Shown: positions 10,701 through 59,967, counted from the first letter of the stretch. The stretch: 64,000 nucleotides of DNA from Apostichopus japonicus (GCF_037975245.1 NC_092577.1:4810001-4874000); one strand, 5' to 3'. Translations and numbers: made by a program. The notes: generated by a model not told the origin, from the sequence alone.

Positions 10701-12723
10701 GTGCAATGCGCATGTGTCGTGCGCTTACCAGCAGCATCAATGGTTAACAATTATTGACAACCCCGAGGAGCAGTTTGATCTGAAAGGCTAGGCTTTGCAT
10801 TAACAGTCTATTACTCGACATGTTTTGAATGATTCCCTCAGGTACTCTAATTGAGGAAGTGAAATGAGCGAAGGGGCGGGAAGAGAGACATGCAGTTTTA
10901 TTGGAAAATTCTAGTTCAATAGGTTGCGACCACCATCATAGTTTCTACATATATCTCGAAAGGTATGACTTTTATAGCGCGCCTTCCGTTTCCAAAATCC
11001 CGGAAATTACCCCATATCTTTAACGGTTCATTGGTGATGCACACCCGACGATGGTCACACCGACGAAGGGGACTGGGGTTGAGAGCGGATCAGTCGTTCG
11101 GTAGTTTGGTTTTCGTGCCCAGGTTCTTTCCTGGGCGACTTTTCCTTAAAAAAAAATCTTTAACGGTTCAAGAGAAATTAATAAAAAAGTTGATATTTTT
11201 GTGGGGGTACACGTTACTGTAAATTGCATCCGTGAAAGCAAAGATTGAGTTAAAAATTAATTAATGCTTACCGACGAAGATATCCTCAGGTCCAAAGGAA
11301 TATGGCCGCTCTGCCACAATTCCAATGACCACGCGACCAGCGCCTTCTTGTGTGTAGTATTCATCACTGGTGAAGTACACTTGTATGTCCTCTGTTGTTT
11401 TAGAAATTAAAATACAAAGTTGGTAGACTTCGTTTTTGTAAATTCTAATGCGCATGCTCAAGAAAAAGTGTAGCTACAAGTTTTAGAAACGGAAATTATT
11501 AGAAGGGGAATATTTGGACATTAGCAGGAATTAGGAAGCCCTTATTGTTGAGAAATGTAGTCATATGTATATATATATGTATATATTATAGGATAGGGCA
11601 CTGTCGGGATAGGTTACTGACAGGATTTGGGAACCGACATGATATATTTCAAGCAAGCAGTGAGAGGGCCCAAATCATATAAAAGAAGTGGCAAGCCCGT
11701 GGGCTCGGAGGCCATTCACACAAGACACAATTGCTTAGTCAGCAACTGACATGTGAGGATATCACGTCATCCGATTAATTTACATGTCACTTTCATCCAT
11801 TCTCATCAATTTCAATAAGCGTTTGTTTTTCAACTTAATTGTTTTCCGTTTTATGACATTTTGGCAAACGGTGTTTATTTCTTTGTCTGTCAGAAACTCA
11901 TAATAGACACAAAAAAATACTTTGCCCTCTTATAATACAGGAAACTGTTTCATTTCAATTTTAAGTATTTTTTTTTCCGAAAGAAACCTTGGCAATTGCT
12001 CAAGGTCAGGAAGCGAAATAGCAAATTGTACTGATGGCTTCAATACCAAATTTGGTAGCCTAATTTCGAGTGAGTCACAGCTATTGGTTGACAAATTGTA
12101 AGTGAAATTTATTTTGAGAGAATGTGTCAAAATAAATCTTACGAATAAACTTGTTTTTTCGCGTGCACAAGGAAGAAACTTTGAAGCGTGCATATACCCT
12201 AGAATTATATGCCAGGTGTAAAACACTTCGTCATGCAACCTCCTAACACCTGCAGATATGTAAAAGCCCGCCAGAAAAATATTACTGGTTTCGTAAAAAA
12301 AAAAAACCCATCTGCCCCCATATTTAAATACCGTGTACGCCTGTATATATGTGTAAAACTGGACTATGCATGCCAACTGATCCTCCTAACCACCCCACTC
12401 CACCCCAACCCCTCTGTCCTCGTTCCCCGTCCATTCTCATACCGCACAATCCATCAATTAAGCAAATTCCCTCAGATGCAAAGGGAAAGAATGAAAATGT
12501 GACCGAACACTTTTATAGTTGGCCTAAATGAATTTCAATTTACAGAAGTTACGACTGTGAAAAGCTCATGTTGTTTTAATCCTCCTCATCCCCAACCCCA
12601 ACCCTCAACCCCCCCACCCCCCCACCCCCCCTTTCTTTCCCGTTTAGGATTAAGGATGTACTCACCGCTATTAATGACTACAACAGATAAGAACCACAGA
12701 CAAAGTTCCAAAACACGATCCAT
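4543..12723 (-). CDS. secreted Calx-beta + C-type lectin domain protein, 5 exons, complete
   Basis: The coding exons are 12666-12723, 11272-11391, 6908-7144, 6046-6252 and 4543-4727. They join to 807 bases, 268 residues plus stop, and all four introns are GT-AG and phase 1. Residues 1-19 are a signal peptide. Residues about 22-138 are one Calx-beta domain with the family's DDATEGQDYFPL and IIDDKLMEGEERFNIHL stretches. Residues 140-268 are a long-form C-type lectin domain starting CPNGW, with WIGG, WRYTNW, EPN (227-229) and WNN (250-252). In FREM1-type basement-membrane proteins a Calx-beta domain is likewise followed by a C-terminal lectin domain; here both stand alone behind their own signal peptide. 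Inferred role: secreted or matrix carbohydrate or protein binding. No transmembrane segment is seen. Confidence 0.88.
4872..6045. other. most of intron 4, no coding signal
   Basis: Intron 4 runs from 4728 to 6045. Open frames on both strands here (4872-5270, 5389-5619, 5603-5872) are low-complexity or lack domains. A stretch at about 5575-5815 resembles 27801-28015. A run of 14 G begins near 5809. Confidence 0.5.
6046..6252 (-). CDS. exon 4, N-terminal half of the C-type lectin domain
   Basis: 207 bases between acceptor CTTCAG (6253-6258) and donor GTAAGTAAG below 6046. It encodes residues 140-207 plus split codons. It contains CPNGWYYFRRSCYLF, FEAAESAC, GENHFI and SWIGGSDLC, the standard order of a long-form C-type lectin domain. 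C168 should pair with C263 of exon 5. C174 and C204 are extra cysteines. Confidence 0.9.
6908..7144 (-). CDS. exon 3, C-terminal two thirds of the Calx-beta domain
   Basis: 237 bases, phase 1 at both ends, acceptor TCAACAG and donor GTAATG. The product reads EIYLTPDDATEGQDYFPL, then TLVTVGIIDDKLMEGEERF, ending in IIEDND, the classic Calx-beta close. A symmetric phase-1 exon is typical of shuffled extracellular modules. Confidence 0.92.
8142..8210. repeat. short degenerate tandem repeat, CAGCCAA units
   Basis: About six copies of CAGCCAA followed by AT-rich spacers of variable length. Simple intronic repeat; no function visible. Confidence 0.6.
8935..9110. mobile_element. 176-bp MITE with perfect terminal inverted repeats and 8-bp TSD
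   Basis: Both ends carry the same sequence inverted, starting ATGGAACGCGAAAAGGGCAA and continuing perfectly for about 32 bases. The flanks carry ACCCCACT at 8927-8934 and 9111-9118, a perfect 8-bp target duplication. The interior is AT-rich with GTTTAGACAAC repeats and no protein. An 8-bp duplication fits hAT, P or Merlin; the termini do not match the common hAT CAG start, so the superfamily is left open. Confidence 0.85.
10171..10462 (+). repeat. dispersed repeat R1, copy 1
   Basis: About 290 bases shared in the same orientation with 23022-23304. Both begin AGAAGTGTTAGACAC and end near GAGTCTTCAATGCCTTTAA, with scattered substitutions and small gaps. No coding frame and no clear terminal inverted repeat or tRNA-like head; probably a non-autonomous element of unknown class. 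Confidence 0.75.
11028..11160 (+). repeat. dispersed repeat R2, copy 1
   Basis: Contains GGGACTGGGGTTGAGAGCGG, then a TCGTGCCCA segment, then TTTCCTGGGCGACTTTTCCT. Related copies lie at 17661-17757 (plus) and 33715-33860 (minus). The class is unknown. Confidence 0.65.
11272..11391 (-). CDS. exon 2, start of the Calx-beta domain
   Basis: 120 bases between an AACAACAG acceptor and a GTAAGC donor, phase 1 at both ends. The product runs from EDIQVYFTSDEYYTQEGAG to FGPEDIFV. The T-x-E-G-x-G turn followed by a strand matches the opening of Calx-beta domains, and it joins in frame to exon 3. Confidence 0.88.
12666..12723 (-). CDS. exon 1, signal peptide
   Basis: ATG at 12723, 19 codons plus one base, then a strong GTGAGT donor. 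The product MDRVLELCLWFLSVVVINS has a short charged start and a hydrophobic core, a standard signal peptide. Phase 1 joins it in frame to exon 2. Any 5' UTR exon is not identified. Confidence 0.85.
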
Positions 12724-15700
12724 AATTCCGTAAAATTGTCCGTATACTGATGAAAGAATTTCTCAACTTCTCAACGCGATGTTTGTTGAGGTGGGTGGGG
12801 GGGGGGGGGGCAGCTGTGTGACCTTAAAACCAACAGACCGACAGACAATCCACCGAACGATGGTATTAATTTCAAATCACACCGAAGGCTAAAAATGATC
12901 TGATTAAAAAAGTATTAACCTTGACTGGCAATAGCGAAATATATGAACCAACTGAAGCTGTAAATTGCGCAGAAGCGCGTGAAGAAACTCCGGTAAATAT
13001 TCGGACGAACAGGTGTCAGAAAGTGGTCAGCTATAGTACGGTAGCTTAGAAAGGGCATCAGATGCTACGAGGACGTGGTTTTCACAGTTAGATTCAGAAA
13101 ATTGTCAGCAAATCAACTTTAGCACCCAGAAAATCATTTCTTTCCAGAAATTTTGAAAAGAGTGAAGTTTCTAGGTTATAATAGCTCGGTAACTGTATTT
13201 TCTTCTTAGAAAGTTACCATATTGTTCGCATAAGAGATATAATACAAAAAAAATATGTCGGTGAAAGTTAATTTCATGTTTAAGTTCGCGGTTTCTCCCA
13301 TGCATATAGGTAGGCCTAGATAGCTGACTGAATGAGCGTGTTGAGAGCAGAATTTAATAATTAAATAATAAGGAATAAATAATATAGCTATTAAGTATTA
13401 AAGTTTATGCAAGTTTAACATTTTTTGGCAGTCATTATGCTGATTGTCAATTTGAAGTTACTTCTACGCCACCGTATCATATCATGAATGGTTCGTTGTT
13501 TCTTGTAAGTTCAGAAACCGTTGGCACGTTCTGGAACAAGCTTGTACATGTTTATTATGTTACATGTAACCTCTTCCGATGTATAAAATGTTTCCTTCAA
13601 AATTGCAGAATATCAGGAAATCATTGAAGCCCTATTGACATATTGCATTCCTGTTATGAAATGTTAATATATATATTTTTTATTGCTAACTGATTGTGGG
13701 AACGAATTTCATCCGAAAAGACTCGTAGCAAAGCCAAGTGTCATAGTTCCCATGACGGTCTTATATAAAGATTTCGTTTGTAAAGTTGTGATAAAAAAAC
13801 CCACCCCGCCCAAAACAAAAAATTCAGAAACATCTTGCCCCGTTTTCTTTTAAGAGAAAAAAAACACAATGGTTAAAAAGTAATTTTAAGTGGGCGCCAT
13901 TTTGTGACGTTAAAGTGCCACTTGGGAGGTGAATTGAGTTATTTTACGTTTTAACATTATTTTTTGCATTTTCATGGTGAAACCAATCAGTATTGCTACT
14001 AAGATCATTACCAGCATTGGGTCATCTTAAAATCTCTATCATATCAATTTGATAGTACGTGACCAATATATACGAAAAATAGATTTAATAAAAAATATAT
14101 AACTTGATGTATGCATATGTAACATATTTTTGTTTTGTATACGAGAACATTAAATGTTATCCCTCACAACGAAATTTAAATTCCTTAACTATTTGTGCGT
14201 ATAGTTCATAACATGTCTCTCTCTACCCATACGGGTTAATATTCACGGTGTTGGTTTGTCTCCCGTTTAACCTTATATAGCACAACATCGCATGTATAGG
14301 CGATATAAAACTGTATAGCATATATGTATGTATATATGTAGTTTTTTAAAAAGCTAGATCAAAAGAATGGTATTAAAGTACACGATAGGTGTATTTGTCT
14401 TGTGATAACTAGTCAAGTGTGCTCATTCGCATTACAGAAGGAAACGCCGTTGTCATGTCATTCCTGTGGCTGCAGGGAAGATGTTAAAACGATCACTGTA
14501 CAGCATATTCACATAATATACAGAATAGCGCTTACGTGTAACAATTTTGACTTAAGTGAACGCATAGACCTATATATGTAACTGTATAACGTATATCGCA
14601 TGTATTCTACCAGTAACGTGCACAGGATGACGGGTGGGGGGGGGAGGAAAATTACACCCCCGTCTGATGAAGGTAGGGGTATGAACCTTAGGGCAATGGA
14701 TAAAATATTGTAGGACTAAGGGGTGTGGCTGTGGGGGTCGTTAACGGCCCACATAAAGTGGTATGGAATCCCCATCCCCCGAAAATGTCACAGATCGGAG
14801 GTCAAATGGTTCATTCTGAGACATATTTAAATTTTAAAATAAGTCTTAATAATATTGTCTATAAAGTCACAATGCTAATAATAAATTTGAACTTTAAACG
14901 GTAAAAAACTCTAAACTGGACCCCCCCCCCCCCCCTTGATAACTTGCCATGTCATTATTTGAGCACGCTATAACTGTAATTCTACTAAAAGTACAGATTA
15001 GTAAACGAGGCCAAACGCGGTCATATTTTCGTCGCGCTTAGTTCAACACACACACACATACACAGAGACCCATCTTTAAAAGTTTGATATCTACCGCGAT
15101 TGCTTTGGGCGCAAACTCGGTAAATTTAGGTCACAATGTGAACAGTGCTTCTGCACTCTCCCCTTCCCTCTTGTCGGTAGACGTGAATATAGAAGTCGGT
15201 TCATAATTTTGATTATTTTGATTATGATTTCCTCATACCTTAAAATAATACAACCAACAGTTTTGTAATCAACCGGAAGAAAGTGACACCCTGATGTATA
15301 TTGAACACATTGAAAGAACGTTTAAATTTTACCCATTCATAATTGAGATGTCTCAATAGGACAGCGCAAAAAAATGTCTTTTTTAAATCGTTTTTAACTC
15401 TCGATATTTTAATGTCAAATGGAAAATTTCGAGATAAAAAAAAAGTAAAAACATTGTGACTTATCTAATGTATTTTTAATGTCCCTTCTGACACAATTTT
15501 CATAATGTGTGAGTTTCTGTGGAAGGATTGAATGTTGTTTTTATTTCGTTAATTATTATTTTATTTCATTTTTCCCTTCTCTATTAATTTTTCTTTCATG
15601 TGTTTTTCTCCTTTCTCGGTAAATAAGGAGCTCTGCCCCATAAGTGTTGAGGCCCCTCATAAAATTCCTGCCAAGTTTCCTTGGCGGGTACTTAAAACAA

Positions 15701-16955
15701 TCCTTTTTACCGACGTTATCTGATTCATTCTCGTCGATATTATTTCGAGCGTTTTGCTACCCGTTTCCGTTAGAGGGATTGGGAGCATTTCATCCGTGTA
15801 TAGAGGGCGTCTCGCTATTTGACCTGAACTTATAGCTGATTACGATCTATCAGTGCAAGGTGCTCTTTTTTTTATGACAAGCCTATATATTAAAGCTGCA
15901 TTTTGCGTTTGGTCGCCGTTTTCTACTTTTTTGACATGTCCATCGAGTTTTTTACATCAATCACAAAACAGCAAACTAAGATATTAGCCAAGTTTTTCCC
16001 TGCCAACAACGTTAATTGGCGAGTAATTAAGGATATTTGCAGATAATGAGAAAAGTGTCCACGACAAATTCCACATTTAAATTAATCGCATACAGTTCCC
16101 CCATACCCACTAGTTTCAATTCAACCAATCAGAGATGCAGGTTTAGTTATGAGCCGTTGCTAAAAATAGATTCAAGACTTTGCGTTGGTACAACCAGGGA
16201 GTTGTTATGGAACTCCCCTGGTACAACTGCCATATAGACTGTATACAAATCAAGCATGGTGTTTTATTACGTATTGGTCAATGACGTTCGTAGTGTTTAA
16301 ATATTCATATTATGAGCGAGGTTTATTGGTATCCCAACGGAAAATATCTTGTAGAAAAACAAATTTGAAAGTTGCAAATTTTTCTACTTTTATATGCCAC
16401 CATTTTAAGTAAGATTGAAATAGATAAGCTAGTTACGTATGTCGTTATGGCATAGTGGAGTCAGTGAGGTTGAGAAAAATCATAGAAAAGGACGCAAAAT
16501 GCTGCTTTAACATTGACCTATTAAACGTTATCATTAAGAAATCAAAAATATATGGATACTAGGTTGTTAAAGTGTCTGATTTGAATTTGAAGTATTTCTA
16601 AATAACCAAGTACATTTCCTGTCCTTTCTGATATAGGAGGGGAAATTTGATTGTCTCTTTCTTTCGGATTGTGGAGGAAGGAAGGTGGTAGGTTGGAGTC
16701 GAAAGAGATGGGGTAGGGGTAGGGGGTGGTGGGAGAGGGAGGGGAGTCCCAGTGGTAGAGGAGGGTAGGGTGAGGGTCTGGTTGGGTAGGTTGTGGAAGG
16801 AGGGGCAGTCGAAGAGGACGGTTCGACTGACTGGACTAAAGTTGATGTATATGACTTATTTATTATGTGATGGTTTCAGTCATAATTATATAGTCTATGA
16901 GCACCGTACATCACGAACACAAGTTCACTTTCACAACATGGACAGGTGCAGTTTG
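12724..16955. other. intergenic, AT-rich, no gene seen
   Basis: Upstream flank of the Calx-beta/lectin gene and beyond. Open frames such as 15644-15835 and 16037-16412 (plus strand) have no recognisable domain and no splice support. There are homopolymer runs near 12797 and 14920 and short TATATG repeats near 11565 and 14330. Confidence 0.55.
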
Positions 16956-16963
16956 GTGTAAGG

Positions 16964-17328
16964 CAGGGGTGGGCAACCTTTTGGAATGAATGGGCCAGAT
17001 ATAAGGGGTGAAAAATTGACTGGGCCGCACCTAACCAACGACCTGCTGTTGATTTCAAACCTTTGATTCCGAGGACTTTCAAGCAATAGCTGTGTGTACT
17101 TAATCTGTATTCACAAAAAACGTAATGTCAATACAGTACAGTTTATAATTAATGGGGATAATATGCCTACCTGACAGCAATATTAGTGCCGATAAATTCT
17201 AAGCAGCTAGCTCGGTTTTTGTGATGATGTAAAATAGATTGATTTTTTTCTTTTTCTTGAGACACGGGCCGCAAAAAAATCACGGGCGGGCTGCATGTGG
17301 CCCGCGGGCCGAAGGTTGCCCACCCCTG
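16964..17328. mobile_element. non-autonomous hAT element, 365 bp
   Basis: The termini are CAGGGGTGGGCAACCTT and its inverted form GGTTGCCCACCCCTG, with GGGCC-rich subterminal sequence, a widespread hAT end type. The flanks are GTGTAAGG (16956-16963) and GTGAAAGG (17329-17336), an 8-bp target duplication with one mismatch. No transposase is encoded. Confidence 0.9.
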
Positions 17329-17660
17329 GTGAAAGGGTACGGTATAGGTTGACAACGTGACGTCATTGGAAGGGTACAGGAATTCTATAAATCGCTTGTC
17401 GGCTATTTGGCTAGGACCATGTGTAATGTCTATACCTTCCGAATTAAGGACTTGTGATAGTCATTGGACGTAACATCACCATGATCACACGTTCATAATC
17501 TCCATGTAAGGGGACTGGGGGTGGGGGTGGGGGTGTGGGAGGGGGGTCGAAAGTAGATTAATTAAGTTGGTTGCGTTACCAGGTTCTATCTTGGGTGACT
17601 TTTCTTAAACAAGAAGTATCGCTCACCAATGACCTTTAACCTGATAAATGTCAGTGTCAG

Positions 17661-17757
17661 TTTCAATATATAACGGGACTGGGTTTGAGAGTGGATTCAA
17701 GATGCATGGGCTTTGCCTCCACAGGCTCTACCCTTGGATGACTTTTCTTAAAAGGTG
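17661..17757 (+). repeat. dispersed repeat R2, copy 2 (diverged)
   Basis: GGGACTGGGTTTGAGAGTGG followed by a CCTTGGATGACTTTTCTTAA segment parallels 11028-11160. A second partial match to the CTTGGGTGACTTTTC segment lies at about 17580-17610. Confidence 0.55.
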
Positions 17758-18301
17758 TTAAGTCTCGCTGACAGTATAATGGTAGTTGAAGATTATCCAT
17801 GGCTGTGTTGGATAACAATATTTTATAACTTCAATGATGCAATTAATGACGATTCGAGATACAAGAAGGAGAGAAGGAAACAACAGAACGCTATAGGAAA
17901 AGGTGATTTTTTGTGATGAAATCTATTTCAGTATTCTATAGTATTGTACCTACGTTATTATCTATAAGATATTAGAGATATGTACTAAAAAGTATCTATG
18001 ATTATTAATGAGAAAAAGGCAAGAACGCTATAGATTGCTATTTATAGAAAGTTACAGTAAATTTTACTGTATATAAATGAGACGTTTGTCACCTTGTAGG
18101 GTGTCAAGGTTTCAAAGTCAAATGAGGAGTAGACGCAATCCCCTTGATACAATTCCTTACCCCTCCCATCGGAGATCAATACATCTCCTTACCCCCTGCC
18201 CCAACCACCCCCTCACCCTCCTTCCTAATAATAATAATCTCTAAACACATGTTAATGATGTGTTTGGGTCACAAACGGTGATAGAAATTGGAAAACTATC
18301 C

Positions 18302-18668
18302 AATGCTAATACCACTTTATACTGTCCGATTATGTCAAGCTTTAAAGCACTCATACTGACAGTATGAACAGTTCCTTATCTTCATCTGATTCTAATGCTA
18401 ATACCACTCTATACTGTCCTCCCGTGTAATGCTTCAAAGCACTCGTACTGACAGTATGAACAGTTCCTTACCTTTGATCTGATTCTCATGCTAATACCAC
18501 TCTAAACTGTCCTCTCATATCGTGCTTTAGAGCACTCGTACTGACAGTATGAACAGTTCCTAACCTCTATGTGATTCTAATGCTAATACCACTCTACACT
18601 GTCCTCTCATACCATGCTTCAAAACACTCGTACATACAGTATGAACAGTTCCTAACCTTGATCTGATA
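18302..18668 (+). repeat. four-unit tandem array, about 92-bp period
   Basis: Units start at about 18302, 18394, 18487 and 18579, each beginning ATGCTAATACCACT and ending near GAACAGTTCCT. Each unit holds a near-palindrome, TACTGACAGTA (altered in the last unit). Directly downstream (about 18686-18711) the core appears inverted as CATACTGTCAGTACGAGTG. Confidence 0.85.
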
Positions 18669-19154
18669 GTAACATGATATTCATACTGCTCATACTGTCA
18701 GTACGAGTGCTATTCAAGTACAATTCAAGTTCTAACACATTGTCCCTACTACTGTTATCTATGTATATATATATATGATCTCCTGACCTTGCCCGGAAGT
18801 ACTGCACCGACCTAACTCGGAAGTAACATACATAACTGGAACATGGAAATATTACTTCAGTGGTTGATATCAAGGAACGACTTATCATATAAACATGAGT
18901 TAAAAAGAGAGTAAAACAACAAACAAAATGAATCATTCAGTGATCGGAATTTGTCGCAATCGGTTAAGAAAGTAATAAAGATATTATATGTTAATTCGGG
19001 TGGAAGGATGGATTCATTTGACAGGATTGAAGTAAGTTCCCAAATGACTTGGAAAAAAATAATATAACGTGTTGAAACTTAGGCCTACATGGACTAATGC
19101 AACACAACAGTCTCGATTTCAAACGATTTTCAGTAACATAGAATACACAATGAT
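18669..19154. other. intergenic spacer
   Basis: Contains the inverted fragment of the 92-bp unit and a short TATATA run near 18765. Nothing else recognised. Confidence 0.4.
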
Positions 19155-19401
19155 CAGGCGCGGATCCATAGGGATGTGGGGTGTACCCCCCCCCCCTCAC
19201 CACCATGTACCTTTCGACCCTGTTTAGAGAATACTATAAGAAAAAGTTATTAGCACGATCTTGCATGTAGACCTAATTTAAAGCATAAATATGCTTCAAA
19301 ATACCCCATGTCACGTCAAAAATAACTTTGAGGGGAGCGATGGGAGGGGGGGGGGCCGAGGGTCACATCCCCTCCTTTTAAAAACCATGGATCCGCCTCT
19401 G
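19155..19401. mobile_element. hAT-like MITE, 247 bp
   Basis: The termini CAGGCGCGGATCCAT and ATGGATCCGCCTCTG are imperfect inverted copies. The possible 8-bp target sites, ACAATGAT and ACAAGAAA, agree at only five positions, so the duplication is decayed or absent. The centre is poly-C and poly-G rich and non-coding. Confidence 0.6.
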
Positions 19402-20655
19402 ACAAGAAAGTTAGTACAAACGTTAAGAGGGCGCTATTTAGCCCATGACAGACGTATACTCCACAATATTACAAACCTCACCTGATGGATCTAAATAGAG
19501 TTGTCAAGGTACATGAAAGTGCAGGACACGAACATTAAACTGACATACGCCATTTTATAAAGAAATGTTATTATGTGAAACATAGAACATAACTGTATAC
19601 GTGTAGAACAAGATACACGTAGTAACATGAGTTTTTACAATAAAACAATTCGAAGACGTGTTTAATTTGAAGAGTTACGGATTTAGATTTAGATTATATT
19701 ATAACTGATTTCGTGGACTGTAAAATTATCCTATATGATCAATGACTAATTTTATCCGTTGAAAATATTTACCATTTACAAGGGCTGAGGCCTTTAAAAA
19801 CAGTATCGGGAATGTCAAACAACGGTATATATGCATTCTTGTTCGTTTCCTTTGAGAAACTAAATGACCATAGGTGTATAAAAGATAGAGGAATGGAAAA
19901 TATCGGAGGGGGAGTAGGCCATCTTAGGGACCCCCCCCCCCTCCCACCCATCCCACCTTGCTCTGACTAGGTAAAATTCATACGACCTTACAAGCTAAAG
20001 ACGAAACTCGACAGAGAAACCCTACGTGTATAGTCGGCAATGTGCATACATCTTACACACTGAGATGTACACAGCATTCCAAATATACTAACAAGACAAT
20101 GGTTTAACTTTAACATGATATGTGAAAATGGCGGAAGAACTATAAACAGATGTTAAAACCACACTATAGAGTATGTTTTAGCGATCTCTACAATATAGCC
20201 TAGGTCTGTACCATTATTGGAAAGTGTGAAAATCTGTAGTACCATGCAAATATTGTAATAATAATCTTTTATAACAAATGATTACTTCATAATAAAACAA
20301 AACCACACTTAATTACAATAGAAATTAATATGGTTACTTGTTAATTAATATGGTTACCCGGTTCATTAGAACAGCAGCTTATTAATTGATAATTTGAAGA
20401 CATATTTGGGTAGCACTACCAGGCGTCCGTAGGAACGGAAATCATCTTTTAGTATTTTGGGATATAGATGTATTATTGCGCGTTCGTTGAACCGTTAATG
20501 GCCTTCTATTACCGTCTGCTTTCTGACCTTCGGTGACCTTTACTTTCCTAAAACTGGATAGACTGCTAAACATCTATGAACTAATTGCTTGCAATGACAC
20601 GGTGGCTATAGGCTATACAACCATACTTGTATAGATGCTACTTCCGGTAATCGTC
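19402..20655. other. 3' flank of the large minus-strand gene
   Basis: Follows the stop codon at 20656 on the minus strand, so it should include the 3' UTR. No unambiguous AATAAA was fixed on that strand. A 20-base direct repeat, TTAATTAATATGGTTAC, occurs near 20322-20357. Confidence 0.4.
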
Positions 20656-57968
<37,313 letters not shown>

Positions 57969-58464
57969 TACGGGAAATGAAATTAACGTGTTGTAAAAAC
58001 ATCCAGTTTCTTTTATGCGTGTTTTTTTTTTTTAAACTGTATTCAAGCAGGTTACTCAGCAACCTTACCCCAGGCCCAGTGATAGGCCAGGTCACGAGAG
58101 TGTTACAGATTTGTTTACCGGGTCGATTTAGGGAAAATATGAACTAAAGAAAACCCTTGTCATATTACACGTAACTGGACGAAAAAGACTTCAAAAAGTG
58201 GGCCCAGTGAAATGATTGGCCCCTGGGCCCGACCTGATTTTACACCATCCCTGTCTAACACAGTATAATTGAGGAACCTGCATGCCGGGATGAAAGGTTA
58301 TAGCGAGACATCATATTTATCTGTACAGTGTTCACATTGATTAAAAACACAATGAGAGAAATAACACCTGTTACACCTGTTGATAACAATCCTCTGATAT
58401 ACATGCCGTGGAAGAAAAGCAGCCAGTATAAGAAATATGTTTTTGTCACACTGGATTCAACAGA

Positions 58465-58537
58465 GGGGGTGTAGCTCAAATGGTAGAGCGCTCGCTTAGC
58501 ATGCGAGAGGTACGGGGATCAATGCCCCGCTCCTCCA
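58465..58537 (+). tRNA. tRNA-Ala: tRNA-Ala (AGC), copy 1
   Basis: 73 bases, full cloverleaf: acceptor GGGGGTG with CTCCTCC, D-arm GCTC/GAGC, anticodon stem CTCGC/GCGAG around TTAGCAT, T-arm CGGGG/CCCCG. Anticodon AGC. The G3:U70 wobble pair, the alanine identity element, is present. Positions 6 and 67 are U and U, a mismatch. A-box TAGCTCAAATGG and B-box GGATCAATGCC are present and TTTTT follows at 58543. Confidence 0.93.
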
Positions 58538-59894
58538 AGGAATTTTTAGTTTACTTTTTACTTTTGTTTTCTTCTCCTCGTTCTTCGTGTAGCCTATAGT
58601 GTGTTCCTTCTTGTGCACATACATACATAATCTTTCTGTTCAGAGATACATATTGGTGATGTTACACCGAAACAAGCTTCACCTGCCCCCCCCCCCCATT
58701 GATGTCTCCCTTCACTATTCCATAACTAATTTTATAATATTATTTACTTATTTCTTAATTAGATGTTAAGAACCGTTACATTTTTTCTGAGCTACTCGAG
58801 TTAGCATCATTTAGAACTCCGAGTTTGAAACAGGCAGATTTTATGAACTAGGGTGCCTTCACCCACTCCCCCCCCCCCACCTCGCCGTCCCTCCTCCATA
58901 TCTCGGCCTTCAGTGGGTGCAGTCGGTACCATACAGAGTAGTTCACACCTTTACCCATCCCCTTTATAAACATAGGCTATACATATTACTCGGGAAGTAC
59001 ACCTTTGTAACTTAGTGATTCCATTGTTTGAAATATTTATTGGATAAATTCGCCAAATATGTTCAGTCCTGCAGACTTGCAGTACTCGAGTTTGGACTCG
59101 TACTCAAGTCAATACTCGAGTACATTTTCTGGTACCCGTACTCGGGATCTATATTCTTACTCGTATACTCTTATTGACCCCGAGCCGTTGGCTGTAGCCC
59201 CCATCGTCCCCTCTCGGCCAAGTTATGTTGCATCGCTAAAATTGAGATGCATATGCTATCATATCCAAAGATTCCCTCAATTATAATTACAGTGTAATAT
59301 GCCGCACATACGCTATTAACATAAGCATTTAAGCATTAACACTCCCCCCCCCCCGATGCACACACCCCACAACCCTCCCCCTCCCTCCCTCCTTACCTCC
59401 CTCCAGATTTCTAGGAAAGTGAGATTAGTTTATAAACTTTCATTCGTTAATTAAGCTTTACCAAGTCCAAAAACATGTGTTTCAAAACTGTTGTACACAA
59501 TGTGTTTTCATTTCTAAAATATTCAATTCAATAATGTGACAAATTATAATAATATCATGTTTATGTATTTCCCGCATGAGATGGAAGATTTTACGCTTCA
59601 AAACCCAAGTCGTTGCTTTGACCTTCAAAAAGTCACAATAAAGCTTGTAATTATTTACAAGACGGTTAATCGATAACCTAACCGAAGATATTCGGGCATA
59701 ATCCAAACTATAGCATATGGAAGAAAGATTATATATATGGCAAGATATCTCAGGTATGAGAGATTGTACTTCAGTCTAGCTTGTTGTATTACTAGTCATT
59801 ATATTATACCATAATAGTAACACCTATTTCCGAAGGTTCACTATGTGTTTTAGTCTAGGGAAATATATTTTTTAAATCTTTAAACAGTGTCTGC

Positions 59895-59967
59895 GGGGGT
59901 GTAGCTCAAATGGTAGAGCGCTCGCTTAGCATGCGAGAGGTACGGGGATCAATGCCCCGCTCCTCCA
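59895..59967 (+). tRNA. tRNA-Ala: tRNA-Ala (AGC), copy 2
   Basis: Identical to the copy at 58465 over all 73 bases, including the U6-U67 mismatch. A TTTT terminator follows at 59973. Flanks are unrelated to those of the other copies. Confidence 0.93.

Larger units (their letters stand above)
7145..11271. other. intron 2 of the Calx-beta/lectin gene
   Basis: 4.1 kb without host coding sequence. It holds an inverted-repeat element (8935-9110), a CAGCCAAT-type simple repeat near 8142-8210, a dispersed repeat (10171-10462) and another repeat at 11028-11160. Poly-G/C runs lie near 7816, 7867 and 8837. Confidence 0.6.

Noticed and set aside
15644-15835. 63-residue plus-strand frame in the intergenic region
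   Set aside because: No recognisable domain and no neighbouring exons.
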